Shown: one piece after another, positions 6,928-11,949 of the stretch
Position numbering within the stretch: position 1 is the stretch's first letter
How the letters are laid out: every line of letters starts with the position of its first letter
Assembly: GCA_013911715.1 (NCBI GenBank)
Contig: JACEST010000057.1
Coordinates: forward strand, 1 to 11,949
DNA length: 11,949 nt
Direction of reading: 5' to 3'
Source of the DNA: Sphingopyxis sp.
GTDB taxonomy: Bacteria; Pseudomonadota; Alphaproteobacteria; Sphingomonadales; Sphingomonadaceae
Made by a program: the position numbers and the translations under genes
The notes under the pieces: generated by a model
What the model was told of the DNA's origin: nothing
The model's database searches: none
Seen by the model: the letters and a program-made list of their open reading frames with translations, nothing else

Positions 6928-8115
6928 ATGGCAACCGCACCGAAGATTCTGGACACCGCCCGCCCCGCGATGGACCCCGATGAAGAATCCGCGCTGCTCG
7001 ACGCGATCCAGAAATGGGTCGACAAGGAAGTGCGCCCGGTCGTGCTCCACCATGATCATAACGACATCTGGCCCGCCGAACTGGTCGACCAGATGGTCGA
7101 CATGGGCCTGTTCGGTGCGACCATTGGCCAGGATTATGGCGGGCTCGGCCTGCCCGCGACGACCTATGCCAAGATTGTCGCGCTGATCTCCTCCTATTGG
7201 ATGGCGATTACCGGCATTTTCAATTCGCATTTGATTATGGCCTGCGCCGTCGAACGCTTCGGCACGCCCGAACAGAAAATGCAGTGGCTGCCCAAATTCG
7301 CGCGCGGCGAAATTCGCGGCGGGCTGGCGCTGACTGAACCCAACGCCGGGACTGACCTGCAAGCCATCCGCACCACAGCCGTGCGTGACGGCGATGACTA
7401 TGTCATCAACGGGACCAAGACCTGGATTTCGAACGGCGTCAACGGCAGCTGCTTTGCGCTGCTGGTCAAGACTGACCCCAAGGCCAGCCCGCGCTACAAG
7501 GGGATGAGCCTGTTCATCGCGCCCAAGCAGGACGGCTTCACCACCGGCAAGCAGTTTGAAAAACTCGGCTATAAATGCATCGACAGCGCCGAGCTGATTT
7601 TCGACAATTACCGGCTGCCCGCCGCCAATCTGATCGGCGGGATCGAAGGCCAGGGGTTTTTCCAGGCGACTGGCGGGCTTGAACTTGGCCGGATCAACGT
7701 CGCTGCGCGCGGGGTCGGTCTGGCCGAAGGCTCGCTGCGCCTTGCCACCGAATATGCGCAATTGCGCGAAACCATGGGCAAGCCCATTTGCGAGCATCAG
7801 GCGATCCAGCTGAAACTTGGTGAAATGGTCACTCGCGCGCGCGCCGCGCGGCTGCTCACCTTCGACGCCGCCGAGGCTTACGACCGGGGTGATCGCTGCG
7901 ACATGGAAGCCGGCATGGCCAAATATTTCGCCTCCGAAGCTGCGGTGGCCAACAGCCAGGAAGCCATGCGCATTTATGGCGGTTATTCCTATTCCAAGGA
8001 ATATGACATTGAACGCTATTACCGCGATTCGATGCTGATGTGCATTGGCGAGGGCACCAACGAGATGCAGCGCATCATCATCGCCAAACAATGGGTGAAA
8101 GCGAACCCGGCGTGA
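6928..8115 (+). CDS. Acyl-CoA dehydrogenase
   Basis: A 395-residue flavoenzyme of normal short/medium-chain acyl-CoA dehydrogenase size, which makes an alpha-beta double bond in an acyl-CoA and passes electrons to ETF. The N-terminal helical domain spans about 10-125. The FAD/substrate signature LALTEPNAGTDLQAIRTT begins at about 133, and the beta domain ends near 222. The C-terminal helical domain has the RETMGKPICEHQ segment and the catalytic Glu at about 375 in IGEGTNEMQR. GGAGA (6916-6920) is 7 bases before the ATG. It is far shorter than methylsuccinyl-CoA dehydrogenase (about 550 residues), so that specific role is not supported. The gene follows a 115-base palindromic repeat, and its stop overlaps the start of the DUF559 frame (GTGA). 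Its substrate is probably a branched or dicarboxylic acyl-CoA of the same pathway (inference). Confidence 0.93.
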   Translation: MATAPKILDTARPAMDPDEESALLDAIQKWVDKEVRPVVLHHDHNDIWPAELVDQMVDMGLFGATIGQDYGGLGLPATTYAKIVALISSYWMAITGIFNSHLIMACAVERFGTPEQKMQWLPKFARGEIRGGLALTEPNAGTDLQAIRTTAVRDGDDYVINGTKTWISNGVNGSCFALLVKTDPKASPRYKGMSLFIAPKQDGFTTGKQFEKLGYKCIDSAELIFDNYRLPAANLIGGIEGQGFFQATGGLELGRINVAARGVGLAEGSLRLATEYAQLRETMGKPICEHQAIQLKLGEMVTRARAARLLTFDAAEAYDRGDRCDMEAGMAKYFASEAAVANSQEAMRIYGGYSYSKEYDIERYYRDSMLMCIGEGTNEMQRIIIAKQWVKANPA

Positions 8116-8606
8116 GGCGGTACTTCTCACCAACTCCCTCCCCTTCAGGGGGGAGGGACAGCCCCGGACTTGATCCGGGGCAGGGAGAGGGAGCGACCCG
8201 TCGGGGCAAAACCCCAGACGACTTACTGGCCAAAGCCAAATCGCTCCGCGCCAGTCAAACCGAAGCGGAGGAAAAGCTCTGGTCCCGCCTGCGCGCCGGA
8301 CGCCTGAACGGCTTAAAGTTTCGCCGCCAAGTGCCATTCAGTGCTGATTATGTTGCGGACTTTGCCTGTCCGTCGGTAAAATTGATAATCGAGGTGGATG
8401 GCAGCCAGCATGCGGATCAGGCGGGGTATGACGCGAAGCGGACGCGGTTTTTTGAATCGCAGGGGTATCGGGTGATTCGGTTCTGGAACAATCAGGTGTT
8501 GGGGGAGATTGATGCGGTGTTGAGGGCGGTGCTTGCGGCCACATCGCTCCCTCTCCCTGCGCGCTCTGCGCGCTGTCCCTCTCCCCTGAAGGGAGAGGGA
8601 ATTTGA
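8112..8606 (+). CDS. DUF559 / Vsr-like nuclease-fold protein carried by an inverted-repeat element
   Basis: A 164-residue frame from GTG 8112, whose last two bases open the TGA of the dehydrogenase gene, to a TGA that overlaps the CoA-transferase TTG. The DUF559 domain covers about 40-143: TEAEEKLWSRLRAGRLNGLK, FRRQVPFSADYVADF with Asp83, then IIEVDGSQH with Glu94, Asp96 and His100, and GYRVIRFWNNQV. These are the conserved acidic and basic positions of this Vsr/restriction-endonuclease-like family, so the domain looks intact. About 28 residues at the N-terminus and 16 at the C-terminus (ending SPLKGEGI) are translations of the flanking inverted repeats, low-complexity in Pro, Gly and Ser. 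There is no ATG in the frame near the domain, so the true start is unsure. Activity and targets of the family are not established. It has no evident link to the catabolic pathway around it. Confidence 0.75.
   Translation: MRRYFSPTPSPSGGRDSPGLDPGQGEGATRRGKTPDDLLAKAKSLRASQTEAEEKLWSRLRAGRLNGLKFRRQVPFSADYVADFACPSVKLIIEVDGSQHADQAGYDAKRTRFFESQGYRVIRFWNNQVLGEIDAVLRAVLAATSLPLPARSARCPSPLKGEGI
8135..8196 (+). repeat. Left inverted repeat of the DUF559 element
   Basis: It starts TCCCTCCCCTTCAGGGG and ends GCAGGGAGAGGGAGCGA. The latter 17 bases are repeated exactly, inverted, in the right copy. Between them sits a hairpin, CCCCGGACTTGATCCGGGG, which the right copy lacks. The outer part also forms its own small hairpin, CCCCTTCAGGGG. 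Confidence 0.85.
8544..8600 (-). repeat. Right inverted repeat of the DUF559 element, also the RBS donor
   Basis: Read on the minus strand it starts TCCCTCTCCCTTCAGGGG and ends GCAGGGAGAGGGAGCGA, matching the left copy apart from one inserted and one substituted base in the outer part. Its middle hairpin is GCGCGCAGAGCGCGC, unrelated in sequence to that of the left copy. On the plus strand its last 10 bases, GGGAGAGGGA (8591-8600), are a strong Shine-Dalgarno stretch two bases before the TTG start of the CoA-transferase gene. Confidence 0.85.
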
Positions 8607-9811
8607 CCCGCCCCCTCCCCCTCGCGGGCTATCGCATCCTTAGCGCTGAACAATATGGCGCCGGGCCCTATGGCACCCAATTCCTTGCCCAGCTCGGTGC
8701 CGAGGTCATCAAGATTGAACCGCCGCACAAGGACGGAAAAGGCGGCGGCGACACCGCGCGCGCGGTTGGCCCGCACTTCCTGGAGCCCGGCGAGAGCGTT
8801 TATTTCCACGCCTTCAACCTCAATAAACGCTCGCTCACGCTCGATCTGAACAGCGCCGACGGCCAGGCAATCCTGCACAAGCTGGTCGGTAACAGCCACG
8901 CCGTTGCCAACAATTTGCGCGGCGATTTGCCGTCCAAGCTGGGGCTGACCTATGCCGATTTGCAGCCGTTCAACCCGGCCATCGTCTGCGTCCATCTGTC
9001 CGCCTATGGCCGCGACAACCCCCGCGCCAAATGGCCGGGCTATGATTACCTGATGCAGGCCGAAGCGGGCTTTTGCGCACTGACCGGCGATCCCGACGGC
9101 GAACCGCAGCGCATGGGCCTGTCGATGGTTGATTTCATGACTGGCACGCACATGACCATCGCGCTGCTGGCCGCGCTGCTCGATGCCCAGCGCAGCGGGC
9201 AGGGGCGCGATATGGACGTCGACCTGCTCTCAAGCGCGGTGCACCAGACGAGCTATCCCGCACTGTGGTTCTTAAACGAAGGCGATGTGACACGGCGCAC
9301 GCCGCGCAGCGCACACCCTACCGCAACGCCCAGCCAGATGGTGCGCGCCGCCGATGGCTGGATGTTCCTAATGTGCCAGCTCCCTAAATTCTGGACGATC
9401 TTGTGCGATCGCATTGGCCGGGCCGATTTGGCCGCCGACCCGCGTTTTACCACCAACCCCGACCGGCTGGCGAATCGCGCTGCGCTGACCGAGGCGCTCG
9501 ACACGCATTTCGGTGCGGCACCGATGGCGCATTGGCAGGCGCTGCTCGAGGGGCATGTGCCGGTCGCACCGGTGTATGAACTTGACGCGGCGATGGACAA
9601 TCCGTGGCTCGATACCATTGGCATGATCGACCGCGTCGACCATCCGGCGCGCGATGGCCTGCGGGTACTGGCCAGCCCCATCAAGGTCGATGGCCAGCGC
9701 CCTCCCAGCCGCGCCGGGCCAAGATTGGGGGCGGACAGCGATGCGATATTATCCGAGCATGGATTTGATGCGGACGAGATTGCGGGTTTTCGCGCGGCGG
9801 GGGTGATTTGA
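8603..9811 (+). CDS. Class III (CaiB/BaiF) CoA-transferase
   Basis: A 402-residue cytoplasmic enzyme of normal family length that moves CoA from a donor such as succinyl-CoA to a carboxylic acid. The N-terminal Rossmann-like part shows LAGYRILSAEQYGAGPYGTQ and LAQLGAEVIKIEPP (7-41), then FNLNKRSLTLDL (71-82). The catalytic aspartate is probably Asp177 in SMVDFMTG, the position of the family's covalent aspartyl-CoA residue. The C-terminal part ends normally. The start is TTG 8603: the conserved N-terminus begins within a few residues and no ATG precedes it in frame. Its ribosome binding site lies inside the right inverted repeat of the DUF559 element, and TTG overlaps that frame's TGA. In this set it likely activates the imported acid for the hydratase and lyase, as Ict does for itaconate (inference). 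Confidence 0.92.
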   Translation: MTRPLPLAGYRILSAEQYGAGPYGTQFLAQLGAEVIKIEPPHKDGKGGGDTARAVGPHFLEPGESVYFHAFNLNKRSLTLDLNSADGQAILHKLVGNSHAVANNLRGDLPSKLGLTYADLQPFNPAIVCVHLSAYGRDNPRAKWPGYDYLMQAEAGFCALTGDPDGEPQRMGLSMVDFMTGTHMTIALLAALLDAQRSGQGRDMDVDLLSSAVHQTSYPALWFLNEGDVTRRTPRSAHPTATPSQMVRAADGWMFLMCQLPKFWTILCDRIGRADLAADPRFTTNPDRLANRAALTEALDTHFGAAPMAHWQALLEGHVPVAPVYELDAAMDNPWLDTIGMIDRVDHPARDGLRVLASPIKVDGQRPPSRAGPRLGADSDAILSEHGFDADEIAGFRAAGVI

Positions 9812-9848
9812 GCCGATGGCAGAGGCCGGCGAACAAAAAAGCCATCGT

Positions 9849-9920
9849 GCTCCGGCGCAGGCCGGAGCTTTGGCGGGCAAGCATTGTGTGTGTGGCCAAG
9901 GCTCCGGCCTGCGCCGGAGC
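9849..9920. terminator. 20-base perfect inverted repeat between convergent genes
   Basis: GCTCCGGCGCAGGCCGGAGC (9849-9868) pairs perfectly with its inverse at 9901-9920 across a 32-base loop. Each arm is itself nearly self-complementary (GCTCCGG with CCGGAGC). It fills the 124-base gap between the convergent CoA-transferase and regulator genes and could end transcription from both sides. No T-run follows, so it may instead be a REP-type repeat. A shorter stem, CGATGGC (9814-9820) with GCCATCG (9841-9847), lies next to it. Confidence 0.65.
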
Positions 9921-9935
9921 GCACAGGCAATTATC

Positions 9936-10661
9936 CTACCCCTCAACCTCGATATGCATCGCATAGGCGAAGCGGTCGCCCGGATGGTGGTTCGCCGAAA
10001 TTTCCAAAATCTCACCCGCCGCATTGCGGTAACAGCGCAGGATCAGCAGGCACGGCGAGCGGCGCGGCACGCCCAGCGCGGCGGCGACCTCGTTGGTCGC
10101 GGCAACGGCGTGAATATCCTGGGTCACGCTGGCAATTTTGATCCCTGCCAGCCGCTCGAGCTGTTTGAAAATCGTGTCCTCGTTGGGCGCAATCTGCGCG
10201 GCATAGTCGCGCAAACTTTCGTGGACATAGGCGTCGGTCGTCGCAATCGGCTCGCTCGATCCCGCCGCGATGCGCAGCCCCTTGAACTTGGTCCAGCGCC
10301 AGCCCGCGACCAGATCGAGCTGCTGCGCAATCCCGCGCGGCAGCGGCGCATCGCCGACCAGCTCGAACGTCGTGCGGGTGTTGCGCGCATATTGCAGGAT
10401 TTCGGCGACGTTCGACAGCGGCTGGTGCAGCGCACCGCCGCGCGCGGTCGCAGGCTGAATGACGGTGCCCGACCCGCGCTTGCGGGCAATCAGCCCATCG
10501 GCGGTCAGCGATCGCAGCGCCTCGCGCACCGTAAAGCGGCTGACGTTAAACCGCTTGCACAGTTCGCTTTCGGTCGGAAAGCCGATGTCGACATAGGCGC
10601 CGCCCAGCACCTCGCGGCGCAGCGCATCGGCCAATTCCTTGTATCGCGGCGTCGTGGCCAA
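9936..10661 (-). CDS. GntR-family (HutC subfamily, UTRA domain) transcriptional regulator
   Basis: A 241-residue DNA-binding protein. The winged helix-turn-helix spans about 5-68, with the subfamily hallmarks PRYKELADALRREV, FPTESELCKRFNVSRFTVRE and LTADGLIARKRGSGTVI. A UTRA ligand-binding domain follows (about 90-235), with a typical late LLILRCYRNAAGEILEIS segment. I chose TTG 10661: the helix-turn-helix begins right after it, and GGGGGGGA sits 6 bases upstream. A GTG at 10700 would add 13 residues and overlap the divergent gene. The start codon is 14 bases from that of the MmgE/PrpD gene. A near-perfect operator lies 66 bases upstream, suggesting autoregulation. The likely effector is the pathway substrate or a CoA intermediate (inference). 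It is the obvious candidate to bind the other TTGTCCGGACAA sites. Confidence 0.9.
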   Translation of the reverse strand: MATTPRYKELADALRREVLGGAYVDIGFPTESELCKRFNVSRFTVREALRSLTADGLIARKRGSGTVIQPATARGGALHQPLSNVAEILQYARNTRTTFELVGDAPLPRGIAQQLDLVAGWRWTKFKGLRIAAGSSEPIATTDAYVHESLRDYAAQIAPNEDTIFKQLERLAGIKIASVTQDIHAVAATNEVAAALGVPRRSPCLLILRCYRNAAGEILEISANHHPGDRFAYAMHIEVEG

Positions 10662-10675
10662 ATGGCATCCCCCCC

Positions 10676-11902
10676 ATGACGTTGCTCGAACAGCTTGCAC
10701 AGCATTTGCAGCGTCCCGTCAACGAAGATGTCCGGACAAGAGCGCGACTGCACCTGCTCGACTGGCTGGCGTGCGTGGCGGGGGCGCGGGGGGCTGCGGT
10801 GACCGACATCCTGCGCCGTACCGATTTGCCAACCTCTCGTCACAGCTGGTGGTTGGGCGGTCTGTTGGAAATGGACGATGTGCATCGCACCGCACTTCTC
10901 CACCCCGGGCCGGTAATCTGGGGACCGGCTCTCGATGCAGCTTCCGATATGGAAGCCTCTTTGTCTGCGGTGCTTGACGGCGCGGCGCAGGGTTACGAAG
11001 CCATGATTGCTGTTGGGCTAACCTTTGATGCGCTGCATTACAGTCATTATCATAACACTGCGACTGCTGGACCTTTCGGCTCGGCGGCGGGAACTGGCCA
11101 TGTTTACGGGCTGGAAGTCAAAGCGTTAGTCGGAGCGCTCGGCAATGCCGGATCGACTACCGGAGGACTTTGGCAAATGCGACACGAAGGCGGCATGACG
11201 AAGCAATGGCATATCTGCTCGGCGGCCAGGCAAGGCTATTTTGCAGCCTATATGGCAAAGGCGGGCCTGACCGGCACCGCATCGATTCTCGAAGGCCCGC
11301 AAGGTCTTTACGCCGCCACCTGCCGCACCCCCAAGCCGATGACCTTCCCCGACCAGTGGCGGATTTTCGAGGTCAGCTTCAAACCCTGGGCCGCGTGCCG
11401 CCATGCGCATCCGGCCATCGACTGTGCGCTCGAACTGCGCGCGGCAGGCAAGCTGACCGCGCCCTACACGCTCGAAACCTATGCCGACGCGATTACCTTT
11501 TGCGACCGGCCCGATCCGGTGACCGAGGTTGACGCCAAATTCTCGCTCCAGCACGCCGTCGCGGTCATCGCCGATGGGCGCAGCGCCACTCCGGCGGATT
11601 TCACCCGCGAAGCCATCGCCGCGCTAGCGCCCTTGCGGACCCAAGTGACGGTCGCCGAAGACCCCGCCATCACCGCGCGCTACCCGGCGCATTTTGGTGC
11701 GCGGGTGAATGGGCTGGAACTCGTCGACACACGCGGCGACCCCGAACGCCCGGTTGGCGAGGCCGATATTATCGCCAAAATGCACATGCTGGCGGAATGG
11801 GGAGGATTGCCCGCCGAGGAAGCCGACCGGGCGGTTGAACTGGCCTTGCGCGGGGACGATGCCGGGGCGATTCATACGATGCTGGGGGAGTGGTTGGGGT
11901 GA
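10676..11902 (+). CDS. MmgE/PrpD-family protein
   Basis: A 408-residue protein of the family holding 2-methylcitrate dehydratase and cis-aconitate decarboxylase, somewhat shorter than the usual 450 or so. Motifs in order: RARLHLLDWLACVAG (22-36), MDDVHRTALLHPG (66-78), HNTATAGPFGSAAG (126-139), KQWHICSAARQGYFAAYMAK (176-195), ILEGPQGLY (204-212) and FKPWAACRHAHPAID. These cover both the helical and lid domains. No Shine-Dalgarno stretch is visible on this strand before ATG 10676, where a run of seven C abuts the start; leaderless translation or a later start is possible. It is divergent from the regulator and carries an operator copy within its codons 18-22. A hydro-lyase, isomerase or decarboxylase role on a tricarboxylic or dicarboxylic acid of the pathway is plausible, but the substrate cannot be told. 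Confidence 0.88.
   Translation: MTLLEQLAQHLQRPVNEDVRTRARLHLLDWLACVAGARGAAVTDILRRTDLPTSRHSWWLGGLLEMDDVHRTALLHPGPVIWGPALDAASDMEASLSAVLDGAAQGYEAMIAVGLTFDALHYSHYHNTATAGPFGSAAGTGHVYGLEVKALVGALGNAGSTTGGLWQMRHEGGMTKQWHICSAARQGYFAAYMAKAGLTGTASILEGPQGLYAATCRTPKPMTFPDQWRIFEVSFKPWAACRHAHPAIDCALELRAAGKLTAPYTLETYADAITFCDRPDPVTEVDAKFSLQHAVAVIADGRSATPADFTREAIAALAPLRTQVTVAEDPAITARYPAHFGARVNGLELVDTRGDPERPVGEADIIAKMHMLAEWGGLPAEEADRAVELALRGDDAGAIHTMLGEWLG
10728..10739. promoter_or_regulatory. Predicted GntR/HutC operator inside the PrpD-family gene, upstream of the regulator
   Basis: ATGTCCGGACAA matches the palindrome at 11 of 12 bases. It lies 66 bases upstream of the regulator start (autoregulation position) and also 52 bases into the divergent gene, where a bound protein could block elongation. 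The match could be constrained partly by coding (Asp-Val-Arg-Thr), so its function is less sure than that of the intergenic copies. Confidence 0.6.
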
Positions 11903-11920
11903 GGGGCAGGCTGTTTTCCT

Positions 11921-11942
11921 CCCCTCCCGCTTGCGGTAGGGG
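11921..11942. terminator. GC-rich hairpin after the MmgE/PrpD gene
   Basis: CCCCTCCCGC and GCGGTAGGGG form a 10-base stem with one mismatch and a TT loop, 19 bases after the stop. The following GGCCGGGGG runs off the window. It resembles the CCCCTCCC-type intergenic repeats common in alphaproteobacteria and may be a terminator, a REP unit or the edge of a longer repeat. Confidence 0.5.
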
Positions 11943-11949
11943 CCGGGGG

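Larger units (their letters stand above)
8135..8600. mobile_element. Candidate DUF559-carrying element with long terminal inverted repeats
   Basis: A 466-base block holds a DUF559 gene between inverted repeats of 62 bases (8135-8196) and 57 bases (8544-8600). It lies exactly between two operon genes. The repeat ends translate into both tails of the protein. No target-site duplication is visible at the edges and no transposase is present. If mobile, it would move by an unknown mechanism or be non-autonomous. DUF559 genes bordered by such CCCTC-type repeats are, as I recall, frequent in alphaproteobacterial genomes, which supports a repeat family rather than chance. Mobility itself is inference. 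Confidence 0.55.

Noticed and set aside
8040..8111. DUF559 start at ATG 8040, deep inside the dehydrogenase gene
   Set aside because: The extra 24 residues are out-of-frame translation of conserved dehydrogenase C-terminal codons; the GTG overlapping the stop is more economical.
8197..8220. Terminator-like hairpin GGGGCAAAACCCC just inside the left repeat
   Set aside because: The stem is only 4 bases and no T-run follows; chance is likely in this composition.
6787..8337. 516-codon open frame on the minus strand across the dehydrogenase gene
   Set aside because: It runs through an intergenic palindrome and opposite a well-supported acyl-CoA dehydrogenase; no family features were seen.
8135..8600. 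Target-site duplication for the DUF559 element
   Set aside because: Bases outside the left edge (CACCAAC) and the right edge (ATTTGAC) do not match, so no duplication can be claimed.
10662..10700. Longer regulator start at GTG 10700
   Set aside because: It would overlap the divergent PrpD-family start and add 13 residues before a domain that already begins at TTG 10661, which has a good G-rich ribosome binding site.

Overview
The window looks like chromosomal DNA of a high-GC alphaproteobacterium, most likely a sphingomonad (Sphingomonadales). This is judged from the style of the large TonB-dependent receptor, the dense 1 to 8 base gene overlaps, and the G+C-rich intergenic palindromes. The genus is not determinable by eye. 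Coding density is very high and the largest gap is about 210 bases (4490-4699). No tRNA, rRNA or CRISPR array was seen.

Layout. On the minus strand, 4489 down to 1 reads as one transport operon: a TonB-dependent outer-membrane receptor, an MFS permease, and an FAD-linked oxidase cut by the left edge. Diverging from it on the plus strand are a CopD/DUF2269-like membrane protein (4700-5383) and then a CoA-ester catabolic set: a CitE-like (HpcH/HpaI) lyase, a MaoC hydratase, an acyl-CoA dehydrogenase and a class III (CaiB/BaiF) CoA-transferase. A GntR/HutC-type regulator (minus, 9936-10661) converges on the CoA-transferase. Its start codon lies 14 bases from that of a divergent MmgE/PrpD-family gene (10676-11902).

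How they may work together. CoA-transferase, hydratase and lyase are the three steps that activate, hydrate and cleave an unsaturated dicarboxylic acid such as itaconate. From memory, the P. aeruginosa itaconate locus also carries an acyl-CoA dehydrogenase and an MmgE/PrpD gene. Here the set is joined to a dedicated outer-membrane receptor, a permease and an oxidase, so the real substrate may be larger or rarer than itaconate. A 12-base palindrome, TTGTCCGGACAA, appears at three key places: between the divergent transport and catabolic arms, directly before the lyase gene, and upstream of the regulator (there 11 of 12 bases). A fourth, degenerate copy lies beside the first. Its GT-N4-AC core fits the HutC-type operator spacing, so the regulator next door probably controls both arms and itself.

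The most unusual structure is at 8135-8600. A DUF559 (Vsr-like nuclease fold) gene is enclosed by long imperfect inverted repeats and sits inside the catabolic operon. Its reading frame overlaps the upstream stop and downstream start by 4 bases each, and its right repeat supplies the ribosome binding site of the CoA-transferase gene. It looks like a small repeat-borne nuclease element that has settled in the operon without breaking it.
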